Assembly: GCA_018335295.1 (NCBI GenBank) | Contig: JAGXKI010000007.1 | Coordinates: forward strand, 7,501-70,395 | Direction of reading: 5' to 3' | DNA: 62,895 nucleotides | Source: a bacterium | GTDB lineage: Bacteria > Acidobacteriota > Aminicenantia > Aminicenantales > Aminicenantaceae | Shown: piece after piece, positions 38,370-47,362 of the stretch | How the letters are laid out: every line of letters starts with the position of its first letter | Position numbering within the stretch: the first letter of the stretch is position 1 | Position numbers and translations under genes: made by a program | Notes under the pieces: model-generated | Seen by the model: the letters and a program-made list of their open reading frames with translations, nothing else | The model's database searches: none | What the model was told of the DNA's origin: nothing

Positions 38370-40262
38370 CTAATCTTTATACACCAGAGTGAGTTCTACT
38401 TCAGCGGTAAGGACTTCAAACTCTGAAATTTCCACCTGAGCTTCGATAGTGGCGGTGCTGTCTTCAGATATCTCTGTATTTGTGGGACCCCAGTAAGTGA
38501 CTTTGGCGATGCCTTCCGAGTCAGTGGTAGCTTCTATAGAATACACATCATCAGTATCATCAAAGCTTCCTTCTCCGGATGTAATCTGGAATAATACAGT
38601 TTCACCAGAGACAGGACTGGTTCCTTGTTTGAGTTTGGCTCTGATTTCTGAATCCGAACTTGTGTCACCACAGATAACCGTGCTGGGGTCCGCGATGAGT
38701 TCTAATGAATACTCAGCCTCTTCTTCTTTGATCAGAGTTAGTTCTACTGTTTCTGTGATATTATACAGAGAAGAGGTTTGGGGTTGAGCTTCAATGGTCA
38801 CCGTTTCATCATCGGTCATATCATCTTTGGTGGGACCTCTGTAGGTCACAGTGGCGATTCCTTCTTCATCTGTCAAGGCCACAGCAGTGGTTTTGCCGTT
38901 AGTGAATTCTCCGGAACCGGAGGTAATCTGGAAATAAATTTTTCTATCGGGTAGAAGAGTGCTTCCTTTCTTGAAGTAAGCTTTGATGGTGGAAGTAGGG
39001 TTCTGATCTCCACAAAGCAGGACATAAGGCTCAGCGATGAGATCCAGACTTAAATCCGGGGCATCTCTCAAAATGGAAACCGAAGTGGTCCCTGTAGAAC
39101 TTTCCTCTCCTTCTCCCGCCAGCCAAGCTTTGATGTAGATGGTGGTGTTTTCTGAAATCTCTTGAGCAATCGGTCCATAGTACACTGTCTCCGCCGTGCC
39201 GGTGTTGTCGGTGGTTTTTTCCTTAACCGATTTTTCTCCTTCGAAATATCCCAGATCCAGCCTATTTCCGTTTTCATCGGTGATTTCAAAATAAAGAGTC
39301 TTATTGGCTACTGGCTTATTCCCGGCTTGGGTGGCTGTGGCTGTAATCGTTGATTTTTCTCTGTAGGTTCCGGCAAAAAGGACATTGGGACTGGCGCTGA
39401 CATCGATATAAATATCATCTGAGTCTGCAATGATTTGGATGGCTGCGGTGGCTTCGATGATTTCTTCTTCGCTGGCTCCTTCCCATCCCACGGTAGCCCG
39501 GATGTAAAGGGTGGTGTTTTCGGTTATTTCATCGGACACTGGTCCAAAATAATCAACTTCCACCCTTCCTTGCTCGTCGGTGGTTTTAGTGATAACCGGT
39601 TCATTTCCTTCAAAATAACCGAGGTTAACCTTGGTCCCTGTTCCATCAGTGATTTCAAAGTGAACTTTTTCTCCGGATAAAGCGATGTCGCTGGTAGTTT
39701 TGAGAACCCCGGTTATAGTCGATTTTTCTGGAGATTCTCCTGCGAAGAGAACATTGGGGTCAGCGGCAAGGGAAAAGGTAGCCACTTCCATATCTTGGAT
39801 GATTTGGAGCTTGGCGGCATTGGATATAAATTCTTTTCCTTCCCAGGAAGCCCTTGCATATATGTAGAGGGAAATGTCCCCGCTCAGCTCTTCAGCTGTG
39901 GGGCCATAGTATTTGACTTTAGCCAGTCCGTTCCCATTGGTGGTGACGGTTTGGACAGATTTATTGCCTTCAAAATAGCCCATATTGATCTTATTTCCCT
40001 CTGAATCTCCGATTTCAAAGTGGATGTCTTTTCCGCTTATAGGAACCCCGTCATATTTTTTTAGAGAAGCGCTGATTTGGCAGATATCACGGGATTCTCC
40101 GGCGGTCAGGACATTGGGACTTAAAGTGAGGTCCAAAATGATCGAAAAGGTGGAAGGTCCTACTGGAGAAGGCTCCTCAACTTCATTCCGGGTGCAGGTA
40201 TTGAAAAGGAAAAATCCCAAAATTAAGAAGAATACGCTTAATATTCTCAATTTTATTCTCAT
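38370..40262 (-). CDS. Lipoprotein with five bacterial Ig-like (Big_1/invasin-type) repeats
   Basis: About 630 residues. A lipoprotein signal (RIKLRILSVFFLILGFFLFNTC) leads into five tandem repeats of roughly 110 residues, each starting like ADPNVLFAGES...STI and closing like TTDxxGxAxVxYxGPT...TxxIxA. The first three are closest to one another, the last two to each other, suggesting two rounds of duplication. The invasin-type fold builds rod-like surface or periplasmic arms. The start at 40262 has AAGGA seven bases before it; the frame is open to 40286. It ends the minus-strand pilus operon, so it may be a pilus-linked surface lipoprotein (inference). Confidence 0.8.
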   Translation of the reverse strand: MRIKLRILSVFFLILGFFLFNTCTRNEVEEPSPVGPSTFSIILDLTLSPNVLTAGESRDICQISASLKKYDGVPISGKDIHFEIGDSEGNKINMGYFEGNKSVQTVTTNGNGLAKVKYYGPTAEELSGDISLYIYARASWEGKEFISNAAKLQIIQDMEVATFSLAADPNVLFAGESPEKSTITGVLKTTSDIALSGEKVHFEITDGTGTKVNLGYFEGNEPVITKTTDEQGRVEVDYFGPVSDEITENTTLYIRATVGWEGASEEEIIEATAAIQIIADSDDIYIDVSASPNVLFAGTYREKSTITATATQAGNKPVANKTLYFEITDENGNRLDLGYFEGEKSVKEKTTDNTGTAETVYYGPIAQEISENTTIYIKAWLAGEGEESSTGTTSVSILRDAPDLSLDLIAEPYVLLCGDQNPTSTIKAYFKKGSTLLPDRKIYFQITSGSGEFTNGKTTAVALTDEEGIATVTYRGPTKDDMTDDETVTIEAQPQTSSLYNITETVELTLIKEEEAEYSLELIADPSTVICGDTSSDSEIRAKLKQGTSPVSGETVLFQITSGEGSFDDTDDVYSIEATTDSEGIAKVTYWGPTNTEISEDSTATIEAQVEISEFEVLTAEVELTLVYKD

Positions 40263-40266
40263 GGTT

Positions 40267-40869
40267 CTATCCTTCTTCGTCAGCATAATTTGCGAAAAAT
40301 ATTGGTAAATAGCCTGTAGCCTTAACTTTGCGGCCGGCTAGATCATGACCATAAAATTCCACCTTCGCTTCAACTTCCAGGACGCGTTCTCCCCCCTTTT
40401 CTCTGAGGTCGACCAAAGGAGATTCCTCTTTGGCCACTTCTCTGACGATAACAAAGGAGATTTCCGTAGTGGAATCGATTTCAACCAGGGCGGAAAGAGA
40501 GCCTTCGAAGGAATAGGGAACATCTTCACCCTCCACATTTTTACCATCGGTTCGATGATAAGAGACTACATACCGGGTAACCTTTATATCGTTGTAGTGA
40601 GAAGCTCCTAATCCCAAAAGAGGTTCTGGGTTCAAAAGCTTAGCGGCTAGAGTGACGGTGGCTGTATCTGCGGTTGCGGTTTGGGTTCCTATGACCACAT
40701 CAGACTGCAGGAAGTTGACTTCATTGTCTTCAATGTCTGTTCCAGTGATGTTTTGGACGATGAGCATGCTGTTGGATCGGGTCTCGTTCTCCATCGGGTT
40801 GCAGGAGAAGAGAAGGATTATAATCGGGAAGATAACGGTTATTTTCCAGGCCCATTTTGCTTTTTTCAT
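40267..40869 (-). CDS. Hypothetical lipoprotein of the pilus operon
   Basis: About 200 residues, with a basic N-terminus, a hydrophobic stretch WKITVIFPIIILLF and a lipobox Cys (FSCNP). The body is beta-strand-like with no motif that I recognise: SMLIVQNITGTDIEDNEVNFLQSDV and VTRYVVSYHRTDG suggest one Ig/fibronectin-like domain. It lies 13 bases after the pilQ stop and its own stop is five bases from the Ig-repeat gene start, so the pair is cotranscribed. The start could also be ATG 40878; 40869 has AGGATGG in front. Confidence 0.6.
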   Translation of the reverse strand: MKKAKWAWKITVIFPIIILLFSCNPMENETRSNSMLIVQNITGTDIEDNEVNFLQSDVVIGTQTATADTATVTLAAKLLNPEPLLGLGASHYNDIKVTRYVVSYHRTDGKNVEGEDVPYSFEGSLSALVEIDSTTEISFVIVREVAKEESPLVDLREKGGERVLEVEAKVEFYGHDLAGRKVKATGYLPIFFANYADEEG

Positions 40870-40882
40870 TTTGACCATCCTA

Positions 40883-43183
40883 TCATTTAATTATCCGAGG
40901 AGTTATGAAGATTAACAGTTCTCGATTTTTTTTGGTTCGGGCGAATGACCGGAATAAATTTCCCAGGATAGGAATTTTATGGAAAAAAGGAACACGTTCC
41001 CGAGTAATGGTGTCTTCCATCCGGTAAATACCCCCGATCACCGTGGTGCCTCCATCCTCGACCATTACGGTGGTGCTGGCACTCTGAGTGGTGATTGGAG
41101 GAATACCGTTGACCAGGTTAGCGAAGTCGGCGGCGTTGTTTCTTATATCGATAGCCATAACAATGGTTCCTTCGGCTGTGATTTGTGGAGTTGCTGTTAA
41201 TTCCAGGGCGGCATTCACATACCGTGTGGTGACAGTGAAATTAGCCACTGTCTGGACAGGGATTTGTCTTCCTCGGATGATTTCGGCTTCCTGGTTGTTT
41301 TGAGTGGTTACGGTGGGTGCGGAGATGATGCGGCCTTCTCCAGACCTTTCCAGGGAGGTGATGGCCATATCCAAACGGAATGTATCCAGCACGTTACCGA
41401 AGGAGAGTCCAACCGCTGTATTGAAAGAAGGAGCTGGAAGGTTGACCGCATAACCTCCCAGAGGTCCCCCCAAACCTTTGGTGACTGTTCCTTTGGGTAT
41501 TTGAGCTCCGTCCACCAGAACGGAATTAGGAAACTGAAGAGAGGTGGGATTTCCGTAGAAAGAGTCAGCAATTCCTCGAAATCCCCATTGAATCCCCAAA
41601 TTTCGAATGAACTGGGAAGTGGCTTCCACAATTCGTGCTTCAATAGAGACTTGAGGGGTGGCTGTGTCAAAAACATTGATGAGTTTTTCTAAAAGAGGCA
41701 TCCGGTCACGGACTTCAGAAATGATCAGAGTGTTGGTTCTTTCGTCTATGATGATTTCCCCTCTTTCTGACATTTTGGTTTGGAGAAGACCCTGGACTTC
41801 TCCGGCTTTCGCATAAGAAAGAGTAAAGGTTTTAACCAACACAGGACCGGCCAGTTCTTTGCTTTCTTTTAGTTGCCTTTCTTGTTGTTGCTCCCGGGTG
41901 AGAACGCTGACAGGAGCAATCCGGAGAACATTTCCTTCGATCGTCTTTCCCATGTTGTTTATTCTAAGAATGATATCCAGAGCTTGGTCCCAAGGAATAT
42001 CTTCCAAATCGCAGGTCACCGTACCGCTGACTTGAGGATCAAAGACCACATTGAGATTGGCAAATTCACCCAGGTAGAGGACCACATCCCGTAAATCGGC
42101 CTCTTTGAATTTGAGGCTGATGATTTCTCCAGTGTATTTTTCCTCTTCTTCAGTAATGCTTTTGGGTTTGTACTGGGTTTCCTGAGATTTCTTTTCCTGG
42201 GATTGGAGTTCCTGAGACTTTGTTTTCTGGGCAGAAATGTTTGAGTCTTTCTTTGTTTTGGATTCGGAAGAGTCTGTTTTTGTATGGGAACTTTTTTGGG
42301 AATTTTTGGTCTCTTTAGAAGGGTCCTTTTCCTTTTCAGGAATCACTGATTCTTTGGGGATAGGCGGGGGAGCAGCTTTTGAAGTGGAACTGGAGACAGA
42401 AGAGGGAAAGGAAACAGTCAATCCATTTTGATCCTCTTGGAGCTCAAACAAAGAAGGTTGATTCAGGTCAAAGACCATCCGAGAAATGGTATGAGGATTG
42501 GAGACCTGGAATTGGGCGGTTCGGATCCTTTTAATTCCATACTTATTTACAGGATAAGTGTCAGGACGTCTGTTTAAAGTATTGAACAGATCAACCACTA
42601 ACCGTAAGGGGTTCTCCAGTACAAAAACATTGGATATCGGATTCCCATCTGTCTCCGCTCTGATATTCAGGGTATTTTCGTTTTCAGAGACACGGATTCC
42701 CTTTAAATGGAAGAAACTGAGAGGAGTTTGATTGAGCTCTTTTTTTAAACCTGAACCAAAAATGTATTCTTCAGCTCCTCTTTGGATATGGTTCAACTCC
42801 ACCACTGTGGATTGACTGTGAGAAAGGATTCGGTAGGGCACAGGCTCTTTTAAAACAAGAGCTAAACGAAAGTTGTTTCCCCTGTTTTTTTCAAGATCAA
42901 TTTTCTTCACGAGAGAAGATGTTTTGGGCATAATGGGAAGATCAGGAAATTCTTTGATAGGGGAGAGATCTATGAATAAAGTGGATGAGTTATCAGGGGA
43001 ATAATGGGATCGGTGGATGGATAAAGGAGAATTGGTGTCCAGGACTACATCAGTGGTGAGTTTGTGGGGTTGAATGGAGATTTTATTTATGTTGACGGGT
43101 GATTGATTGCTTTTGGCTTGGATGAAGAAAAAAGAAAGGACGAGCAGAAAGGGAATTATTTTTAAATGTTTTTTCCTAATCAT
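40883..43183 (-). CDS. pilQ: Type IV pilus secretin PilQ
   Basis: About 766 residues: the outer-membrane channel through which the pilus emerges. Order: signal peptide (IIPFLLVLSFFFIQA), two AMIN-like beta domains (about 20-270), a Ser/Lys/Glu/Gln-rich linker (about 275-345), an STN/N0-like domain with ISLKFKEADLRDVVLYLGEF, a secretin N1 domain and the secretin core with VEDGGTTVIGGIYR and a KKNRELLIFITPRII end. The start ATG 43183 has GAGGAGC eight bases before; the frame is open to 43216 but that overlaps pilP. It is the fifth gene of pilMNOPQ. Confidence 0.96.
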   Translation of the reverse strand: MIRKKHLKIIPFLLVLSFFFIQAKSNQSPVNINKISIQPHKLTTDVVLDTNSPLSIHRSHYSPDNSSTLFIDLSPIKEFPDLPIMPKTSSLVKKIDLEKNRGNNFRLALVLKEPVPYRILSHSQSTVVELNHIQRGAEEYIFGSGLKKELNQTPLSFFHLKGIRVSENENTLNIRAETDGNPISNVFVLENPLRLVVDLFNTLNRRPDTYPVNKYGIKRIRTAQFQVSNPHTISRMVFDLNQPSLFELQEDQNGLTVSFPSSVSSSTSKAAPPPIPKESVIPEKEKDPSKETKNSQKSSHTKTDSSESKTKKDSNISAQKTKSQELQSQEKKSQETQYKPKSITEEEEKYTGEIISLKFKEADLRDVVLYLGEFANLNVVFDPQVSGTVTCDLEDIPWDQALDIILRINNMGKTIEGNVLRIAPVSVLTREQQQERQLKESKELAGPVLVKTFTLSYAKAGEVQGLLQTKMSERGEIIIDERTNTLIISEVRDRMPLLEKLINVFDTATPQVSIEARIVEATSQFIRNLGIQWGFRGIADSFYGNPTSLQFPNSVLVDGAQIPKGTVTKGLGGPLGGYAVNLPAPSFNTAVGLSFGNVLDTFRLDMAITSLERSGEGRIISAPTVTTQNNQEAEIIRGRQIPVQTVANFTVTTRYVNAALELTATPQITAEGTIVMAIDIRNNAADFANLVNGIPPITTQSASTTVMVEDGGTTVIGGIYRMEDTITRERVPFFHKIPILGNLFRSFARTKKNRELLIFITPRIIK

Positions 43184-43184
43184 G

Positions 43185-43640
43185 TTATCGCTCCTCGAGA
43201 GATATTTCTTTGACAATATCTTTTGGTTTTAACAAAGGAATTCCTCTTTCTTTAGTCTTTCGGAATATGACTTTATTTTTCTCTATGGACAGCACAAAAC
43301 CATTCGAAAATTTATCCCCTTCATGAATGTAATAAGGAAATTCCTGAGGGCTGGAGATGATAGCGGTGTAGCGGCCCTTTGCTTTGACAATACCTATGAG
43401 CACTACCTCATCGATGGAAATCTGAGGGATTCCTTGAGCCTTATCTGTTTCTTTCACTTCTTTTCCAGCCAGAAGGTTGCGGAAAGGATCTCGCCTCCCC
43501 TGTGATTGGTAAGAGTAGGCAGTTTTTTTGAGCTTTTCTGGGCTTATTTCTTTTTGTTGGGTTTTCTTTTCAGTTTGAGAAAAGAGAGGTCCTATCCAGA
43601 TAAAGAAAAAAGAGAGTGCAATAATGAATATTCTTTTCAT
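43185..43640 (-). CDS. pilP: Pilus assembly protein PilP
   Basis: A 151-residue periplasmic protein that links the inner-membrane PilMNO platform to the secretin. Signal peptide (MKRIFIIALSFFFIWIGPLFS), a short low-complexity linker rich in Lys and Gln, then the PilP beta-sandwich: RRDPFRNL, ISIDEVVLIGIVKAKGRYTAII, YYIHEGDKF. No clear lipobox is seen, unlike many PilPs. Its start overlaps the pilO stop (ATGA) and its stop lies one base before the pilQ start codon. Confidence 0.9.
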   Translation of the reverse strand: MKRIFIIALSFFFIWIGPLFSQTEKKTQQKEISPEKLKKTAYSYQSQGRRDPFRNLLAGKEVKETDKAQGIPQISIDEVVLIGIVKAKGRYTAIISSPQEFPYYIHEGDKFSNGFVLSIEKNKVIFRKTKERGIPLLKPKDIVKEISLEER

Positions 43641-44209
43641 TTTCCTTTGTTTTGTTTCCCTTGTTGTTCGGATGAAGGTTCAGGGAAAATATAAGTTTTA
43701 GCTGTCCACTCGGCAGATATGGTAGTTCCTTCCGATTGCTCACGCAGAGCTTGGATTGAAAAGTTGTCTATGGTGAAAAGTCGGGAAAAATTACTAAGCC
43801 TGTCAAAAAAGATGGCAAGGTTATGATAGTTTCCGGTTATTTCCACAGAAATAGGCCACTCAAAATAAAATTCTTTTTCTACAACTCCCTGCGGAACAAA
43901 TTTGGAGATATTGAGCCGAGAGTCATAAGCGAGCTGCTGGATTTTTCTCAATATATCACTTATTTCTTTGCGCTGAGGGATGATGGCCTCCAGTTTATCC
44001 AAAGTTTCATTCATAGATTCCAGCTCAGCTTCAATCTTATCCAGTTCCTTTTTTTTGGCTTTTAACTCTCGGACTGTTTTTTCAACTTGAATTCTTTCCT
44101 GTTTTATGTTTTTCAGTTCCTGGTTTTTGGGTTTGAAATAGACAAGGTAGAAGAGCCCGAAAATGATCAAACCCAATAGAGCATATCCATACCAGGGCCA
44201 ATCTCTCAT
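43637..44209 (-). CDS. pilO: Pilus assembly protein PilO
   Basis: A 190-residue inner-membrane protein: one membrane helix (WYGYALLGLIIFGLFYLVYF), a coiled coil (about 30-75) and the periplasmic ferredoxin-like PilO domain with FYFEWPISVEITGNYHNLAIFFDRLSNFSRLFTI. It forms heterodimers with PilN and binds PilP. ATGA overlaps join it to both pilN and pilP. The C-terminal tail is Gln/Lys-rich. Confidence 0.92.
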   Translation of the reverse strand: MRDWPWYGYALLGLIIFGLFYLVYFKPKNQELKNIKQERIQVEKTVRELKAKKKELDKIEAELESMNETLDKLEAIIPQRKEISDILRKIQQLAYDSRLNISKFVPQGVVEKEFYFEWPISVEITGNYHNLAIFFDRLSNFSRLFTIDNFSIQALREQSEGTTISAEWTAKTYIFPEPSSEQQGKQNKGK

Positions 44210-44814
44210 TTTTTCTCCTTTTTGGAATTATCGTTTGAATTAGATGAAGGAGGTGAGTAATTGGCGGTGAGGGAGAATTCCAGGTATTGATTGTTCTGGG
44301 TTTTTCGCTGAGTGGAAGAAAGAAGGTTGACATTGTCAAAGTAAGGGCTTTCATTCAGGTTGGATATATAGTCAGCTATCAGATTGTTGGATAGAGCATT
44401 TCCTTGAATTTGAATACCCTGAGGTTTGTAGGTGGTTTCTGTCAGCCATACCCATTCAGGAATGTTTTTGCTGAGCATATCCATAATAATGACTGCATTA
44501 TCTTGGCGGGATTTTAGTTGTTGGATAAGATTTATTTTTTTCTCCAGCATATTTTTTTGTTTTTCTAATTTTTCCAGTTTAACCAGGACATATTGGAGTT
44601 CATTCTTTTCTTTTTGGGCTTTCTCTAATAAATTCTGTTCTTTATTGATGGCTCTCTGCTGGAGAAAGAATAGGACTCCTATGAGAATGACCAAAAAGAG
44701 AATAAATAGAGTTCCAATAGGAAGCTTTTTTTTCTCTTTGTATTCGGGAGGTGGGACTCCTGGCTCTTCTCTGATCTCTTTTTTTTCTGGTTTGAGTAAG
44801 TTAATTCTTATCAT
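44206..44814 (-). CDS. pilN: Pilus assembly protein PilN
   Basis: A 202-residue inner-membrane partner of PilO. The cytoplasmic start MIRINLLKPEKKE holds the INLLP-type motif that binds PilM, followed by a membrane helix (GTLFILFLVILIGVLFFL), a coiled coil and the fimbrial-assembly domain with PEWVWLTETTYKPQGIQIQGNALSN. The C-terminus is Ser/Asn/Lys-rich. It starts three bases after pilM and overlaps pilO by four. Confidence 0.93.
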   Translation of the reverse strand: MIRINLLKPEKKEIREEPGVPPPEYKEKKKLPIGTLFILFLVILIGVLFFLQQRAINKEQNLLEKAQKEKNELQYVLVKLEKLEKQKNMLEKKINLIQQLKSRQDNAVIIMDMLSKNIPEWVWLTETTYKPQGIQIQGNALSNNLIADYISNLNESPYFDNVNLLSSTQRKTQNNQYLEFSLTANYSPPSSNSNDNSKKEKK

Positions 44815-44817
44815 GGC

Positions 44818-45897
44818 TTATTTCTCTACTTTCCGGGTAGCCAATCCTGTGGCTACTCCAAAAAGAGAAGGCATTTCTTCAAAATACATGCTGTCGAATT
44901 TTTTCTCATCATAGTAAATATTTCGAAAAGGATTGAATATTTCTGTTTTCGTGTTGAATTTTTGTTCAAAATCTTTAGGGAGATTGGATAATTTAGATAG
45001 TCCCCCGGAGAGAAGTATGAGATCGATCTTTCGTTCGCTTTTTTCTCCTGCTTCATAAAAATCAAAGGTCTTTTCTACTTCTCCTAAGGCATTCTGAATA
45101 TTCAGGTTCAATGCATTTTTGAATTGGTCTTCAGGAACGCCTTCCACAGGAATTCCTTTCAGCATTTTTTCTACATCATCGAAACTGACGTTTAAATCTT
45201 TGCTTATGTTTTCGCAAAAATAGGCTCCTCCCAATGAAAGGTCCCTAAAAAGTTGGGGAGTCCCTTTTTCTATAATGACGGTATTGGTGATGTTCGACCC
45301 CAGGTTGATAATGGCCACTGTTTTCCCTGAGTATATTTCTGGATAATTGATTTCAAATGCGTTTTGAAGAGCAAACACATCTACTTCGATCGCTTTTAAA
45401 TTTTTTTTGGCTTGATGGACTACGTTGCTGTAATTGGCAATCTTATCTTTTTTAGCTGCCACCAGCAGGATATCCAGGTTCTTTTCTTTTGTGCTTTCAC
45501 TCGGTTTCAGTATAGAGTAATCCACGTTGGTTTCTTCGTAGGGATAGGGGATGTTGTGTTTGGCCTCCCAAATTATAGACTCAGCCAGTTCTTCAGTCTC
45601 CATGTTGGGAAGGGATATTTTTTTGATGATCACCGAATTTCCTGAAATAGAAATCACCACGTTTTTATTGGAGATTTTGTTTTCATCAAAAACCATTTTG
45701 ATGGTTTCTACTACGGCAGGAGAATCTATGATGGTGCCTTCCACGATGGCATCTTGGGGAAGAAATTCGTAGCCAATTTTTTTGACTTCGTACTGCTCGG
45801 CCCCTTCTTTTTTCTTTGATCTCAATCCGACTGTTTTGATGGCATGGGATCCAATGTCCAATCCCACCACTTCTTTGTCTCCACCTAAACCAAACAT
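44818..45897 (-). CDS. pilM: Pilus assembly ATPase-like protein PilM
   Basis: A 359-residue cytoplasmic actin-like protein that binds the PilN tail. It has the phosphate-1 motif GLDIGSHAIKTVGL, NVVISISGNSVIIKKI, the phosphate-2 motif VAIINLGSNITNTVI and the adenosine motif LILLSGGLSKLSNL. The rest follows FtsA/PilM topology, and the conserved MFGLGGDKEVVGLDIGS start is typical. It starts one base after coaD and leads pilMNOPQ. Confidence 0.95.
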   Translation of the reverse strand: MFGLGGDKEVVGLDIGSHAIKTVGLRSKKKEGAEQYEVKKIGYEFLPQDAIVEGTIIDSPAVVETIKMVFDENKISNKNVVISISGNSVIIKKISLPNMETEELAESIIWEAKHNIPYPYEETNVDYSILKPSESTKEKNLDILLVAAKKDKIANYSNVVHQAKKNLKAIEVDVFALQNAFEINYPEIYSGKTVAIINLGSNITNTVIIEKGTPQLFRDLSLGGAYFCENISKDLNVSFDDVEKMLKGIPVEGVPEDQFKNALNLNIQNALGEVEKTFDFYEAGEKSERKIDLILLSGGLSKLSNLPKDFEQKFNTKTEIFNPFRNIYYDEKKFDSMYFEEMPSLFGVATGLATRKVEK

Positions 45898-45898
45898 T

Positions 45899-46408
45899 TT
45901 ATTGAATTGTTATATTGGAATTATTTTGTAGCTTCTTTTTCAAATTTTCCTCTACTTCAGGAGGAACTAGGTCTTTAAGACAGCCTCCCAAAAGGCTCAC
46001 TTCCTTCACTAATTTAGAGCTTAAAAAAGAGTATTTCACACTGGGCATCATAAAAAAAGTTTCCACATCAGGGTCCATTTTTCTGTTCATCAAAGTCATC
46101 TGAAATTCATACTCAAAATCGGAGATGGCTCTCAGTCCTCTGATGACAATAGGAGCGTTGATTTTTTTAGCAAATTGGACTAAAAGCCCGTGGAAAGATT
46201 GAATTTTGATGTTGTCTTGTCCGGCGAAAATTTTTTCAATCATCTCCACTCTTTCTTTAGTCGCAAATAAAGGCCTTTTCTTGGGATTTTCAAGCACGGC
46301 GATCACAATTTCGTTAAATATTTTCAACCCCCTCTCTATGATATCCACATGTCCATTAGTGATTGGATCGAACGAACCTGGATAAACAGCTCTTCCTTTC
46401 ATCTGCAA
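45899..46408 (-). CDS. coaD: Phosphopantetheine adenylyltransferase
   Basis: A 169-residue nucleotidyltransferase making dephospho-CoA. The TxGH site reads TNGH at residues 17-20 within GRAVYPGSFDPITNGHVDI; VVIRGLRAISDFEYEFQMTLMN and the late SFLSSKLVKEVSLLGG are family blocks. ATG 46408 or the in-frame ATG 46402 can start it. It is the first gene of the minus-strand operon with pilMNOPQ, an unusual partner that is shared only by position. Confidence 0.95.
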   Translation of the reverse strand: MQMKGRAVYPGSFDPITNGHVDIIERGLKIFNEIVIAVLENPKKRPLFATKERVEMIEKIFAGQDNIKIQSFHGLLVQFAKKINAPIVIRGLRAISDFEYEFQMTLMNRKMDPDVETFFMMPSVKYSFLSSKLVKEVSLLGGCLKDLVPPEVEENLKKKLQNNSNITIQ

Positions 46409-46434
46409 CAGCTAATTTCAACCACTTGTGAAGT

Positions 46435-46463
46435 TAAATATCAGAAAAAAAAATTTTTGTCAA
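46435..46463 (-). promoter_or_regulatory. Predicted promoter of coaD-pilMNOPQ
   Basis: On the minus strand: TTGACA (46458-46463), a 17-base spacer with a run of nine T, TATTTA (46435-46440). Transcription would start about 20 bases before coaD. The A/T tract inside the spacer may bend the DNA. Confidence 0.6.
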
Positions 46464-46624
46464 ACAGAAAAATTAGATTTTTTCATTTTTGTATCTTGCG
46501 GACACGGATTTTTTATCCTGAACCAGGCTCTTTGGTCGCTAGGGGAAGTTAAACAAATACAGAGAATGGATTGAATTTAAAAATGACCTCTTATATGATA
46601 GAAATAAAGAGGGATACAAGTCGA

Positions 46625-47362
46625 ATGAAAATGAGACGAAAATGGATGGTAACGGGGATTTTTTTCCTTAGTTTATCTTTTTTTCTCTTTCCTTCTTCTT
46701 CCCAGAAGAAAGATTCCTACACTCAGATGAGGAAGAATATGGTTCAGAGCCAGCTGAAGGCTCGGGATATAACGGATGAGAGGGTTTTGGAAGTTATGAA
46801 AAAGGTCCCCCGGCATCTTTTCGTGAGTCCCCGGTACAAGAATCAAGCTTATGAAGACCATCCTTTACCCATTGGAGAAGGCCAAACCATATCTCAACCT
46901 TATATTGTGGCCCTGATGACTCAGTATCTGGATGTGAATAATGACGAAAAGGTGCTCGAAATCGGGACCGGTTCTGGTTATCAAGCCGCCGTACTTTCTC
47001 ATTTGGCAGCCCAGGTTTATTCTATCGAGATCAGAGAAAAATTAGCCCAGAAAGCGGCACAGCGGCTCAACAGGCTCCACTATGATAACGTGATGGTTAA
47101 ATGTGGAGATGGTTATTTTGGATGGGAAAAACATGCTCCCTTTGATGCCATCATAGTAACCTGTGCGGCCAACCATGTCCCTCCCTCTCTTATGAAGCAG
47201 TTGAAAGAGGGAGGAAAGTTGATCATTCCTTTGGGAAGCGTCAGGTATTTTCAGACCCTGACTTTAATCACCAAGGTTGATGGTGAACCAAAGGTCAAGC
47301 ATATTTCAGGAGTGCGGTTTGTTCCTATGATCGGAGAAGCTCAAAAAAGGGACCGTCAGTAA
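46625..47362 (+). CDS. pcm: Protein-L-isoaspartate O-methyltransferase with signal peptide
   Basis: A methyltransferase that repairs isoaspartyl residues. The SAM motif is VLEIGTGSGYQAAVLS, with the family blocks VPRHLFVSPRYKNQAYEDHPLPIGEGQTISQP, FDAIIVTCAA and GGKLIIPLG. Before the enzyme is a classical signal sequence (KMRRKWMVTGIFFLSLSFFLFPSSS), so it is probably exported and acts in the periplasm, where the source of SAM is a puzzle. The frame is open to a TTG at 46571; ATG 46625 is chosen because it gives a normal signal peptide. The last 57 bases overlap the convergent next gene. Confidence 0.85.
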   Translation: MKMRRKWMVTGIFFLSLSFFLFPSSSQKKDSYTQMRKNMVQSQLKARDITDERVLEVMKKVPRHLFVSPRYKNQAYEDHPLPIGEGQTISQPYIVALMTQYLDVNNDEKVLEIGTGSGYQAAVLSHLAAQVYSIEIREKLAQKAAQRLNRLHYDNVMVKCGDGYFGWEKHAPFDAIIVTCAANHVPPSLMKQLKEGGKLIIPLGSVRYFQTLTLITKVDGEPKVKHISGVRFVPMIGEAQKRDRQ

